64,000 bases of DNA from Gottfriedia acidiceleris (GCF_023115465.1 NZ_CP096034.1:2356001-2420000); one strand, 5' to 3'. Numbered from the stretch's first letter, positions 18,039 to 26,716 are shown. Made by a program: numbers and translations. Notes: generated by a model from the letters alone, not told the origin.

Positions 18039-18398
18039 CTAATACTCTGTTGGTGTTCCCTGATGAAAATACATTTTCCATTGACCGTCTTTAAACTTCC
18101 AAATTGAACTACGTAAGGAATGTTGTTTTTTTATTTCATTAAATATTCGGTAAGTCACTAGTGTAATTTCCTCTGATAATGGATGAATTTCAAAATCACT
18201 TAATGTCATTTTTACGATTCCAATGCCATTTTCTAATTGATCATTTTTATATAAAACCCTACCTGAACTCCCGAATTCAAAAAATTCATCAGCTAGTAGA
18301 TTTTTTAGTTCAATTTGTGAGGAGCGAATTTCAGGTTTAAGTAATTTTTCTTCTAACAAACGAAGATGCTCTTTTAAAAAAACTAAGTCGACCATCAT
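18039..18398 (-). CDS. NTF2-like (DUF4440) protein
   Basis: This 119-residue protein has the SnoaL/NTF2-like pattern of family DUF4440: an N-terminal helix (LKEHLRLLEEKLL), LLADEFFEFGSSGRV, and a final beta pair SIWKFKDGQWKMYFHQGTPT. Members are small cone-shaped binding or enzyme-like domains with varied or unknown function. GAAGGTGAG precedes the ATG pair. It is 37 bp downstream of proS in the same direction and may be read through from it. Confidence 0.75.
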   Translation of the reverse strand: MMVDLVFLKEHLRLLEEKLLKPEIRSSQIELKNLLADEFFEFGSSGRVLYKNDQLENGIGIVKMTLSDFEIHPLSEEITLVTYRIFNEIKKQHSLRSSIWKFKDGQWKMYFHQGTPTEY

Positions 18399-18435
18399 TC
18401 GCTCACCTTCTCCGTTTTATTTAAATTGATTTTAA

Positions 18436-19869
18436 TTAGTAAGCTTTACCCCAATACACCATTACATCCGTTTTCTTTCCACAGCATACACATGTATCAG
18501 CAAGTTGTTCTTGTTCAAATGGAATACATCTTGAGGTTAAGCCAACTTCTTCTTTTATTTGTTCTTCGCAGGCTAGATCCTGACACCACATTGCTTTAAT
18601 AAAGCCTTGTTTTTCTTCACTGATTTGTTTTAGCTCTATCATTGAAGTAGCTTCATATGTTTTTTCTGTACGATTGTTTAAAGCTTTTTCGTAAAGAGAT
18701 GTTTGGATTTCTTCAAGTAATTTTGTAATATTTTCTTCTAAAGCATCTAATGAAACAATCGTTTTTTCTCGCGTGTCACGTCTTACTAAAACCACTTGAT
18801 TCTTTTCAATATCTTTTGGACCAATTTCAACACGAACTGGAATTCCTTTCATTTCATATTCGTTAAATTTCCAGCCTGGCATTTTGTCAGAAGTATCAAT
18901 TTTTACTCGAGCAATCTTTGAAATACGGTTTTTTAATTCAGTTGCTTTTTCAATAACGCCATCTTTATGTTGAGCAATAGGAATAACCATGACTTGAGTT
19001 GGAGCTACTTTTGGAGGTAATACTAATCCGCTGTTATCACCGTGAACCATAATTAAAGCCCCGATTACTCTTGTTGTCATACCCCAAGAAGTTTGATGTA
19101 CATATTGTCTTTTAGAGTTTTTATCTGTGTATTGAATATCAAATGCTTTTGCAAATCCATCTCCAAAGTTATGTGATGTACCACTTTGTAATGCTTTCCC
19201 ATCATGCATTAAGCTTTCAATTGTATACGTAGCTTTTGCACCTGCGAATTTTTCTTTTTCTGTTTTTTGACCTTTTATAACAGGTATTGCTAAAAAGTCT
19301 TCTAAGAAATTAGCATAAACATTTAGCATTTGAATTGTTTCTGCTTGTGCTTCTTCAGCGGTTGCATGTGCTGTATGACCTTCTTGCCATAAGAATTCAG
19401 TTGTTCTTAAAAATGGTCTTGTTGTTTTTTCCCATCGAACAACAGAGCACCATTGATTATATAATTTTGGTAAGTCATTATAGCTTTCAACTGTTTTTGA
19501 GAAATGCTCACAAAATAGAGTTTCTGAAGTAGGACGAACTGCTAATGGTTCAGCTAATTCATCATGTCCACCATGCGTTACCCAAGCAACTTCAGGTGCA
19601 AATCCTTCTACATGATCAGCTTCTTTTTGTAATAAAGATTTTGGGATAAATAATGGCATATATACATTTTCATGATCAGTTTGTTTAAATTGAAAATCTA
19701 ATTCTTTTTGGATATTTTCCCATAGTGCATAACCATAAGGTCTTAAGATCATACAACCTTTCACACTTGAGTAATCGACTAATTCTGCTTTTTTTACGAT
19801 GTCTGTGTACCATTGTGCAAAATCAACATCCATATCTGTAATTGCTTCAACAAATTTTTTTGTAGTCAT
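18436..19869 (-). CDS. proS: Prolyl-tRNA synthetase (archaeal/eukaryal-type, 477 aa)
   Basis: This class II aminoacyl-tRNA synthetase charges tRNA-Pro. Its length and layout (catalytic core with RPTSE and [19 protein letters not shown], an anticodon-binding domain from about 290, and a C-terminal zinc-like domain ending [18 protein letters not shown]) define the short ProS3 type without the bacterial insertion editing domain. It is controlled by the T-box leader directly upstream. Many bacilli carry a second, long bacterial ProS next to rseP/polC, and this would then be an inducible duplicate. That partner is not in the window. Confidence 0.95.
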   Translation of the reverse strand: MTTKKFVEAITDMDVDFAQWYTDIVKKAELVDYSSVKGCMILRPYGYALWENIQKELDFQFKQTDHENVYMPLFIPKSLLQKEADHVEGFAPEVAWVTHGGHDELAEPLAVRPTSETLFCEHFSKTVESYNDLPKLYNQWCSVVRWEKTTRPFLRTTEFLWQEGHTAHATAEEAQAETIQMLNVYANFLEDFLAIPVIKGQKTEKEKFAGAKATYTIESLMHDGKALQSGTSHNFGDGFAKAFDIQYTDKNSKRQYVHQTSWGMTTRVIGALIMVHGDNSGLVLPPKVAPTQVMVIPIAQHKDGVIEKATELKNRISKIARVKIDTSDKMPGWKFNEYEMKGIPVRVEIGPKDIEKNQVVLVRRDTREKTIVSLDALEENITKLLEEIQTSLYEKALNNRTEKTYEATSMIELKQISEEKQGFIKAMWCQDLACEEQIKEEVGLTSRCIPFEQEQLADTCVCCGKKTDVMVYWGKAY

Positions 19870-19892
19870 TTTCTCTACTCCTCATCATTTTT

Positions 19893-20240
19893 AGAAAATA
19901 AAAAAACGCGCGAGAATAATCTGAAAGGGACCATTCTCGGCGTTACCACCCTAATTACTATATAGATCCTACGAAATAAGCAGATGATAAACAAAAAACG
20001 CCATGAATGATCAAAAGGGACCATTCATGGCGTTACCACCCTACTTATTATGTAGAAGCTCTACATAATCTCTTAACATCTTTAACGGGAAAACCGCTGT
20101 AGCCTACTTTTATTTCGGTACAGAGACTCCAAGGCTGGTTCAGTTTACTCACTTTAGGAATTTGCACCAACCATTCCCTCTCTAAAAAGCTTATAAACTT
20201 ACTATTCCTTTTCTAAGTCGCTTATTAATTTAAAGTTATA
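19893..20240 (-). promoter_or_regulatory. proS T-box leader with two T-box/terminator modules
   Basis: On the minus strand the leader starts with a stem I region carrying the AGTGA motif (20153-20149) and a candidate specifier CCA (20138-20136, a proline codon). Two copies of the T-box sequence AGGGTGGTAACGCC follow (20042-20029 and 19952-19939). Each is followed by its own GC-rich hairpin and T run (19993-20032 and about 19902-19942). Only about 40 nt separate the first terminator from the second T-box, so the second module has no stem I of its own. Uncharged tRNA-Pro should favour antitermination. Confidence 0.92.
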
Positions 20241-20308
20241 ATACGTGAACAAATTGTATCTGTCAATGTGTATTATACCCATTTTTTTAAAATTTCTTAT
20301 ATTTCTTA

Positions 20309-21229
20309 CTATATTGCCTCATTTTTTACTTCTTTAGTTCGTTTCTTTGGTAAAGGTACTTCAGATAGCAGCATGCCACCTACAATAAAAGTCCCACCGA
20401 TAATTGTTTGGATCGATAATGTTTCATTTGCAAAAAGTACTGCTGTAAATGCGGCGAAAACTGGTTCAAAAATAAAAATTAATGCTGCTTTCGTTGAAGA
20501 AATATGTTGTTGAGCAAACATTTGAACCCAAAACGCGATACTCGTACAGAATACTGCAGTCACAATCACTGCAAAAATAAATGTCGGGTTCACCCACAGT
20601 TCTTTCGAAAATGAAACGGAAGTATCTTCAAAAATTAAAGAGAAAATCGTACTACTAATGCCAACTGTTGCTAGTTGAATCGTTGTAAAGGTGATTGGAT
20701 CCATTTGCTTTGTATACTTTCCTGATAAAATAATATGGAATGCAAAAGCAACCGCCCCTATAAGTGTAAGTACATCGCCAAGATTTACTGAGAATGAATC
20801 ACCTAAAGTTAAGAAACTTAATCCTAGTAATGCAATTAAACATGCGATTATGGTAGACCAGTTGGACCGCTCTTTATAGACTAAATATAAAAGAACAGGT
20901 ACTAATACAACACATAGCCCAGTAATAAAACCTGATTTTGATGAAGTTGTATACTTCAATCCAAATGTTTGAAGTAAATACCCTAAAAACAACATGAATC
21001 CAATACCACTAGTAATAACGATTTGTTTAACCGTTAATTTAGTTTTTTGTTTTCTTTTAACTAAAAATGGCAAAAGGACTAAAGTTGCGAGGATAAATCG
21101 AAATGCGTTAAATGCAAACGGTTCAACGTATGCAATCGCATTTTGGACTACTACAAATGTTGTGCCCCAAAGTAATGTTACGATAATTAATGAGATGGTA
21201 GCTATTTTATCTATTCTCAGGTCTCTCAT
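20309..21229 (-). CDS. EamA/DMT-family transporter
   Basis: This 306-residue inner-membrane protein has ten predicted transmembrane helices in two EamA repeats (first ATISLIIVTLLWGTTFVVVQ, second from about 155). DMT exporters of this type move amino acids or related metabolites out of the cell; the substrate is not evident. I start it at MRDLRIDK because GGAGAGGGG precedes that ATG, and the 20 upstream codons have no ribosome-binding site and look non-coding. It is preceded by a leader with an intrinsic terminator, suggesting attenuation. Confidence 0.88.
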   Translation of the reverse strand: MRDLRIDKIATISLIIVTLLWGTTFVVVQNAIAYVEPFAFNAFRFILATLVLLPFLVKRKQKTKLTVKQIVITSGIGFMLFLGYLLQTFGLKYTTSSKSGFITGLCVVLVPVLLYLVYKERSNWSTIIACLIALLGLSFLTLGDSFSVNLGDVLTLIGAVAFAFHIILSGKYTKQMDPITFTTIQLATVGISSTIFSLIFEDTSVSFSKELWVNPTFIFAVIVTAVFCTSIAFWVQMFAQQHISSTKAALIFIFEPVFAAFTAVLFANETLSIQTIIGGTFIVGGMLLSEVPLPKKRTKEVKNEAI

Positions 21230-21420
21230 CCCCTCTCCATATAGTTGGTCCCATAAAATTGCAAGTAAAGAAAACTCGCTAAATGACAAGCCTAATTGGC
21301 GACTCGTTGAAATTAATACTCTGCTACCAATTTATTTCCCACTTAACGAAAAAAAGATGTGAAATTACCACATCCGAGTACTTTAATTTTTATTGGTACC
21401 ACATTAAATTATATCTTTAT
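21230..21420 (-). promoter_or_regulatory. Structured leader upstream of the EamA gene
   Basis: Read on the minus strand this contains an intrinsic terminator (GATGTG/CACATC stem at 21374-21356 followed by seven T) about 120 nt before the start codon, although no gene lies upstream on this strand. A longer hairpin with AATTGG/CCAATT ends follows (21332-21294). A TATAAT sits just upstream at 21412-21407. This could be an attenuator, but no known riboswitch or T-box consensus was recognised. Confidence 0.45.
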
Positions 21421-21580
21421 TTTATCATAGTGTGTAATCAATTTGTCTCATAACTGTAAAATTTCTCTATCTTATGATAATTTTTATGGAAATTTTGACC
21501 AAAACTTGATTAGTTCTTGATTGACTCAACGAATCCTCATCCATATACTTAAATACAGAAAAATAGGAAAAGGTGATTGG

Positions 21581-22657
21581 ATGGATTTTGAAATTACATA
21601 TTTATCGTTTTATGTTGTTACTGTAGAAGGTAAAGGTGAACAATCCGATAAACGATATAAACATTTCCAAACATTAGATGAATCAATGTTTGAAGAAAGC
21701 GCATTGAAAGGCTTTTTAGAAGGTGAACTTGAAAGAATAGTCAATCGAAAAGTTGAAAAACATCCAAAATCTGATTCTGTACCTACAAAATTAGGTCACT
21801 TTATTGTCGAAGAAGGCCATTCTTTAGACTCAAATCCAAATTATAATTTATTCCAGCGAATAAGAGATGCAAAATCAATTGAAGATTTTAAAGCAGCAAA
21901 TGAAACGTTAGTCATAAATTACATTGATACAAGTGCAGTTCGCGGTGGAGCATTTCTAGTTATTCAAGCGAAACTAAGAAAATATTTTGATGATCCATTC
22001 TTATTTGTACTAAAATGTGATTTTGAACCAAAAGTAGCCTCCATTTCTGATGAATCTACTCTCATTAAAACAGTTGAAATGGCGATTACAACAAAAAATA
22101 TGAAATCGATTCAATACCCTTATATGGAAGAATTAGGGATGATCTCAGAGAGTGAATTAAAAATCCATCAAGCATCTCACGCAAGATATTTTGAAGACTT
22201 TTTAAAATTTGTTTCCTATTCTGAATCAATGCCTGAAATTGTAAAATCTCAAGTAATGGAAATGGTTTATGACAAAATTGAAGACGTTTTTGAAGAGGAA
22301 AGTGTTGAAAGACAACAATTCGATGCAGCAATGGAAGTATGGGCAGCAAGCCCTAAACGTGAAATTCAAGAGCATTTTACACCTAATGAAGTAATCGAAG
22401 CAGCTGCACAAATCGTGGAACATACACCAGAAATTGAATTATCTTTTAAAGCGGATCACTTTTCTGTAAAAGGATTACTTGCTGATTTTGGTGATAGCCT
22501 CCATATTGCGAAAGTAAACGGTCGATATGTCGTAATTTTAGAAGCGGATACATTGCAATTTGAAAAGGGATTTTCACCGATTGAGTTTTTGAAGCCAGAT
22601 GAATTGGATGATGTAATTGAGCGAATTGGTCAGAAAGTAAATACTCCAGGATATTAA
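21581..22657 (+). CDS. DUF3900-domain protein
   Basis: This 358-residue soluble protein of the Bacillus DUF3900 family begins MDFEITYLSFYVVTVEGKG. The ATG at 21581 follows AAAGGTGATT; the open frame extends further upstream without a usable site. It is rich in acidic and aromatic residues with a central long helical part (YFEDFLKFVSYSESMPEIVK). No catalytic motif is visible and the family has no established function. It is monocistronic, ended by the hairpin at 22685-22720. Confidence 0.8.
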   Translation: MDFEITYLSFYVVTVEGKGEQSDKRYKHFQTLDESMFEESALKGFLEGELERIVNRKVEKHPKSDSVPTKLGHFIVEEGHSLDSNPNYNLFQRIRDAKSIEDFKAANETLVINYIDTSAVRGGAFLVIQAKLRKYFDDPFLFVLKCDFEPKVASISDESTLIKTVEMAITTKNMKSIQYPYMEELGMISESELKIHQASHARYFEDFLKFVSYSESMPEIVKSQVMEMVYDKIEDVFEEESVERQQFDAAMEVWAASPKREIQEHFTPNEVIEAAAQIVEHTPEIELSFKADHFSVKGLLADFGDSLHIAKVNGRYVVILEADTLQFEKGFSPIEFLKPDELDDVIERIGQKVNTPGY

Positions 22658-22684
22658 ATTATCGAATAACTCATATAAAAAATT

Positions 22685-22722
22685 AAAAGACAGTCAGCTA
22701 TTACTAGCTCACTGTCTTTTCG
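22685..22722. terminator. Terminator of the DUF3900 gene
   Basis: AAAAGACAGT-CAGCT pairs with AGCT-CACTGTCTTTT (about 22685-22720), with T residues continuing. The 334-bp gap from here to bioY otherwise holds only the bioY control region and a short non-initiated open frame on the minus strand. Confidence 0.85.
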
Positions 22723-22896
22723 TATACAACTAGATTACTTAGGGTGTCAACTTCTAAGTGAATACCTTTAGAAAGTTGGTAAAAACTTTTTTCTACTATA
22801 ATTTTACTTTGCCACCGATCTATAAAATCTTCTAATTCCTACTCTCATCTTTAAATGTGTCTTCTTAGATTTTTTAAGTTTTCTATCTTAATATAA

Positions 22897-22933
22897 TATA
22901 TGTTAACTAAAATAAAAATTTAGTTGACATATA
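22897..22933. promoter_or_regulatory. BirA (biotin repressor) operator
   Basis: TATATGTTAACTA (22897-22909) and TAGTTGACATATA (22921-22933) are an inverted repeat with one mismatch. The cores TGTTAAC and GTTGACA are 15 bp apart, matching the spaced GTTAAC dyad bound by BirA in Bacillus. It lies over the -35 of the bioY promoter. Confidence 0.85.
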
Positions 22934-22952
22934 ATTTAAGTTTCATTATTAT
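22924..22952 (+). promoter_or_regulatory. bioY promoter
   Basis: A perfect -35 TTGACA (22924-22929) is followed after 17 bp by -10 TATTAT (22947-22952). The -35 is inside the right half of the BirA operator, so repression by occlusion is expected. Confidence 0.8.
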
Positions 22953-22966
22953 GATAATTGTTATCA
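22952..22966. promoter_or_regulatory. Fur-box-like element at the bioY start site
   Basis: TGATAATTGTTATCA matches the 15-bp Fur consensus (7-1-7) at 14 positions. It begins on the last base of the -10 and covers the likely start point. Chance occurrence in AT-rich DNA cannot be excluded. Confidence 0.4.
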
Positions 22967-22991
22967 GAAAATTAACAGTAGGAGAATTAAA

Positions 22992-23570
22992 ATGAAAATC
23001 AAAGAAATTACATTTGTAGCAATGTTTGCAGCAGTTATGGGTGTTCTTGGACAAGTTCCTCCGATTATGTTATCCTTTACGCCAGTTCCAATTACTTTAC
23101 AAACACTTGGTGTTCTTCTAACTGGTGGTGTTTTAGGTGCAAGATTAGGTGCACTAAGCCAAACTATCTTTTTATTACTAGTTGCAGTTGGCATGCCGCT
23201 TCTACCCGGTGGTCGTGGTGGTTTTAGTGTATTTGCAGGACCAAGTGTTGGTTATTTAATTTCTTGGCCTATTACGGCTTTTGTAATTGGGTATTTATTA
23301 TCTCGTTTTAAAACATTAAAATTAAAACATGTCTTATTGATTAACTTGACTGTTGGAATTCTATTAATCTATTTAATTGGGATCCCAATTCAAGCGGTTA
23401 TGATGGGAATTCCTGTTATGACAGCAGTTAAATTAAGTTTAGTTTATATTCCAGGTGATCTATTGAAAGCGATTCTTGCTTCAATTTTAGTATTCAAACT
23501 AAGACAACAACCAGTTTTTTCTAGCTCATTGACAAAAAACTATTCAAATCAATCGACAGAAAATATGTAA
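22992..23570 (+). CDS. bioY: Biotin transporter substrate-binding subunit BioY
   Basis: This 192-residue S component of an energy-coupling-factor biotin importer has six hydrophobic segments. The typical N-terminus is KIKEITFVAMFAAVMGVLGQ, and the BioY signature runs through LTGGVLGARLGALSQ and GRGGFSVFAGPSVGYL. The gene order bioY-yhfT-yhfS is the same as the B. subtilis yhfU-yhfT-yhfS operon, which belongs to the BirA regulon. The BirA-type dyad upstream supports biotin repression here. A short terminator separates it from yhfT. Confidence 0.95.
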   Translation: MKIKEITFVAMFAAVMGVLGQVPPIMLSFTPVPITLQTLGVLLTGGVLGARLGALSQTIFLLLVAVGMPLLPGGRGGFSVFAGPSVGYLISWPITAFVIGYLLSRFKTLKLKHVLLINLTVGILLIYLIGIPIQAVMMGIPVMTAVKLSLVYIPGDLLKAILASILVFKLRQQPVFSSSLTKNYSNQSTENM

Positions 23571-23577
23571 AACTTTT

Positions 23578-23604
23578 GGGACACTCTTGTTGTGTCTCTT
23601 TTTT
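23578..23604 (+). terminator. Internal terminator between bioY and yhfT
   Basis: GGGACAC (23578-23584) pairs with GTGTCTC (23592-23598), followed by six T. yhfT begins 17 bases later without a visible promoter, so partial read-through is implied. Confidence 0.7.
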
Positions 23605-23620
23605 ATAGAGGTGATTTAAA

Positions 23621-25087
23621 ATGGCAAATATTACAGAAACCTATCAGAAAAACGCTAGATTGTCACCTGACAAAATTGCGATACATACGAATAATAATCA
23701 AATCAGTTATAAGGAATGGAGTCAATTAATTAATCAGACGGCAAATTGGCTACACTCTTATCTATTAAATTCGAAAACAATTGGTATCCTTTTACCAAAT
23801 GGTATCCAGTTCTTGCAGATGTTTACAGCAGCGTCTAAAGCGGGTTGGATCGCTGTTCCGTATGATATGAAATGGAATGTAGCGGATTTGGAAAAAAGGG
23901 TAAAGCTGTCGAATCCTTCTATTATTGTTACAACAAAAGAAATGTACAATAAGATTCATTCGATCCATCCAAATCTGAAGATTTTAGATGATATCTTACA
24001 AGAAATTGCTCAATTTGATCCCTTACCTTCTATGGAAATAAATGAAAACCTTCCTTTCTATGTCGGATTTACTTCAGGTACAACCGGTAGTCCGAAAGCA
24101 TTTATCCGTTCTCAAGATTCATGGGTTGCTAGCTTTGATTGCAATCGCTTCGACTTTGGATTAAATGAAACGGATCAAATTCTTATACCTGGAGCCTTGA
24201 TTCATTCTCATTTTTTATATGGTGCAATCAGTACTTTATATTTAGGAGGAACAGTTATTCTTTTAGAAAAGTTTTCTCCTATAAATGTAATATCACGAAT
24301 CAATTCTTTCCCTATTACGACTATTTATGTTGTTCCGACGATGATCGAAGCATTAATAAGAGAAGGTATTCAAGTCGATCAAGCGATTAAGATCCTTTCG
24401 TCTGGTGCAAAGTGGACCGAAAAATCTAAAATTGAATTTCGTCATTTGTTTCCTGCTATAACAATTTACGAATTTTTTGGGGCTAGCGAATTAAGCTTCA
24501 TTACCGTTTTGTCGGATCGAGATGGTGTCCATAAGGCAAAAACGGTTGGAAAGCCTTGTTATGGTGTGGAGTTACAAATTCGTCGACCAGACCAAGAGTT
24601 AGCTAAACCAAATGAAACTGGAAAAATATATGTGAAAAGTAAGTATTTAATAAATGGATACTTTGAAGAAAATGAAAAAACCATTTATTCAATTCAAGAT
24701 AATGACGGCTGGGCTACTGTTCATGATATGGGCTTTATTGATGAAGACGGTTTTTTAACAATAAACGGGCGTGAAAAAAATATGATTTTATACGGAGGTA
24801 TTAATATATTTCCTGAAGAAATTGAAAAAGTTATTTCTCTTCATCCAGATGTTGAGGAGGTTGCAGTTGTTGGTCTTTCAAACCCGTATTGGGGCCAAAT
24901 TGTTGCAGCAGTGATCAAAGGTAAATCAAATTCGGTTGAGTTAAAAAGATTTTGTAAGACACACTTATCAGCATATAAAATACCACGTAAATGGTTTTTT
25001 CAAAATGAAATGCCGTATACGACTAGCGGGAAGATCGCACGCGCAGAGCTAATTAAACAAATCGAAATGCAGGTGACTAACAATTAA
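23621..25087 (+). CDS. yhfT: YhfT-like acyl-CoA synthetase (AMP-forming)
   Basis: This 488-residue member of the ANL adenylating superfamily would activate a carboxylate with ATP and transfer it to CoA. Motifs in order are the P-loop-like FTSGTTGSPKAF (about 150), YEFFGASE (about 283), the hinge region GREKNMILYGGINIFPEEIE (about 385-404) and the catalytic Lys in TTSGKIARAELI near the C-terminus. The P-loop ends PKA instead of the common PKG. It stands in the BirA-controlled operon, so its substrate may be linked to biotin or its pimelate-type precursor, which is an inference. AGAGGTGATT precedes the ATG. Confidence 0.9.
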   Translation: MANITETYQKNARLSPDKIAIHTNNNQISYKEWSQLINQTANWLHSYLLNSKTIGILLPNGIQFLQMFTAASKAGWIAVPYDMKWNVADLEKRVKLSNPSIIVTTKEMYNKIHSIHPNLKILDDILQEIAQFDPLPSMEINENLPFYVGFTSGTTGSPKAFIRSQDSWVASFDCNRFDFGLNETDQILIPGALIHSHFLYGAISTLYLGGTVILLEKFSPINVISRINSFPITTIYVVPTMIEALIREGIQVDQAIKILSSGAKWTEKSKIEFRHLFPAITIYEFFGASELSFITVLSDRDGVHKAKTVGKPCYGVELQIRRPDQELAKPNETGKIYVKSKYLINGYFEENEKTIYSIQDNDGWATVHDMGFIDEDGFLTINGREKNMILYGGINIFPEEIEKVISLHPDVEEVAVVGLSNPYWGQIVAAVIKGKSNSVELKRFCKTHLSAYKIPRKWFFQNEMPYTTSGKIARAELIKQIEMQVTNN

Positions 25088-26189
25088 ACGAGCTGTCATT
25101 GTCAAAGCAAAGCGAACACCTATCGGAAAAAAAGGTGGAATTTTAAGAGATTTTCTACCACATGAACTTACTGCCCCTCTGTTTAAGTATTTGGCAAAGG
25201 GGTTAGATGAAAAGATTGATGACATCATTATAGGAAATGTTGTTGGCCCAGGGGGAAATGTCGCTCGGGTTTCTGCATTAGAAGCGGATCTTCCTCTAAC
25301 AGTCCCGGGGATCACAATTGATCGGCAATGTAGTGCTGGTTTAGAAGCGATTCGTATGGCTTGTTACTTAGTCCAAGGTGGTGCTGGTAATTGCTATCTT
25401 GCTGGAGGAGTTGAGAGTTCTAGTACCTCCCCATTTCCTGCTAGAGCTAGATTTGCACCTGACAAGATTGGTGATCCTGACATGGGGATTGCAGCAGAAA
25501 ATGTAGCTGAAAAATACGGTATCTCAAAAGAAGCTCAAGATCAATATGCATTATTAAGTTATACACGAAGCTGGGAATCTCAATATAATGGACACTTCAA
25601 TGAAGAGATTATTCCAGTTGGTGATTTCGACCAAGATGAAGTATTTTACAAAAAAAGAAAAATGGAAGAACTTTTAAAAAGAGCAAAACCTGTCTTTAAA
25701 AAGAATGGTACGGTCACAGCTGCAAATAGTTGTGGCATTCATGATGGAGCCTCGGCTGTACTAATCATGGAAGAAAATGAAGCGATAAAAAACGGTTTAA
25801 AACCAGTATTACGATTTGTGGATAGTCAAGTTTCTGGTGTTCATCCTAATTATCCAGGTGCAGCACCGATCCCTGCTATTCGAGATTTATTAAGTATAAA
25901 CAATTTAACAGTTTCAGATATTGAACTTTTTGAAATAAATGAGGCTTTTTCTTCAAAAGTATTAGCCTGTTCAAAAGAACTTTCCATCCCTACTTCCAAG
26001 TTGAATTGTAATGGTGGAGCATTAACGATCGGTCATCCATATGGGGCTTCTGGAAGCATCATGGTCACGAAACTTTTTTATGAAGTACAAAGAAGAACAA
26101 ATTTAGAATCAAATTATGTAGTCACTGCAATTGGAAGTGGTGGTGGAATCGGATTAGCTGTCTTATTCGAAATCGTAAAACAAAATTAA
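25083..26189 (+). CDS. yhfS: YhfS-like thiolase with an ATT start codon
   Basis: This 368-residue thiolase-superfamily protein has thiolase homology running from the very first codon (IKRAVIVKAKRTPIGKKGG), but no ATG/GTG/TTG is in frame until TTG at 25191, which would cut off the fold. A codon ATT at 25083 lies 6 bases after AGGTGA and overlaps the yhfT stop, so I start there. The nucleophile Cys is in RQCSAGLEA, NEAF is in FEINEAFSS and the catalytic His is in TIGHPYGASG. The usual second Cys (CxGGGxG) is Gly in GSGGGIG, so classic condensation or thiolysis is doubtful. It is the last gene of the biotin operon. Confidence 0.85.
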   Translation: MKRAVIVKAKRTPIGKKGGILRDFLPHELTAPLFKYLAKGLDEKIDDIIIGNVVGPGGNVARVSALEADLPLTVPGITIDRQCSAGLEAIRMACYLVQGGAGNCYLAGGVESSSTSPFPARARFAPDKIGDPDMGIAAENVAEKYGISKEAQDQYALLSYTRSWESQYNGHFNEEIIPVGDFDQDEVFYKKRKMEELLKRAKPVFKKNGTVTAANSCGIHDGASAVLIMEENEAIKNGLKPVLRFVDSQVSGVHPNYPGAAPIPAIRDLLSINNLTVSDIELFEINEAFSSKVLACSKELSIPTSKLNCNGGALTIGHPYGASGSIMVTKLFYEVQRRTNLESNYVVTAIGSGGGIGLAVLFEIVKQN

Positions 26190-26230
26190 AAAATGATAAT
26201 GTAATAAAAAGTATAAAGAGAGGTAAACGT

Positions 26231-26539
26231 ATGAAAGTAATTGGTTCAATTGATCTACATACACGCTGTAAACATTACCATACAGCAAGAGATATCATTG
26301 CCATCAAATTCAAATGCTGTGATACATACTATGGATGTTATTATTGCCATGAGGAAAACACTAATCATGAACCAAAAGTCTGGGGTAAAGATGAATGGCA
26401 AACAAAAGCAATTCTTTGTGGTAATTGTCATGAGGAATTAACAATTCAAGAATATCAAGATTGTAACTATAAATGTCCTAAATGTGAATTTGATTTTAAT
26501 CCAGGGTGTAAAAACCATTACCATTTGTATTTTGAATGA
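26231..26539 (+). CDS. CHY zinc-finger protein
   Basis: This 102-residue protein is dominated by Cys/His pairs: TRCKHYHT, FKCCDTYYGCYYCHEE, LCGNCHEEL, YKCPKCEFDFNPGCKNHYH. This is the CHY-type zinc finger, related to the region of eukaryotic Hot13 and plant RCHY1, which binds about three zinc ions. Its bacterial role is unknown. AGAGAGGT precedes the ATG. It follows yhfS by 41 bp and may be read from the same operon or from its own promoter. Confidence 0.88.
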   Translation: MKVIGSIDLHTRCKHYHTARDIIAIKFKCCDTYYGCYYCHEENTNHEPKVWGKDEWQTKAILCGNCHEELTIQEYQDCNYKCPKCEFDFNPGCKNHYHLYFE

Positions 26540-26570
26540 ATAGAAACTACTCGAATAATTTATGTATACG

Positions 26571-26598
26571 GAGCTGAATATGCAGCTCTTTATTTTTG
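26571..26598 (+). terminator. Terminator after the CHY zinc-finger gene
   Basis: GAGCTG (26571-26576) pairs with CAGCTC (26583-26588), followed by a T-rich tail. It closes the bioY-side unit. Confidence 0.7.
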
Positions 26599-26689
26599 TT
26601 TAATCTTTGTTTATATCCCTTAATATTGTAGCTTCATCTTCAGTTTTCTTGCCATTTTTTACTTTTTTATCTATTATTTCATGTAAAAG

Positions 26690-26716
26690 AAAAAGGATGC
26701 CAGTCGGCCTCCTTGT
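26690..26716 (-). terminator. Terminator of the LysE-family gene
   Basis: On the minus strand AAGGAGGCC pairs with GGCATCCTT, followed by T residues. It lies 20 bp past the stop at 26738. Confidence 0.7.

Noticed and set aside
22704-22838. Minus-strand frame of about 43 codons (FIDRWQSKIIVEKSFYQLSK) ending in the DUF3900 terminator
   Set aside because: No start codon or ribosome-binding site. Possibly a remnant; no family recognised.
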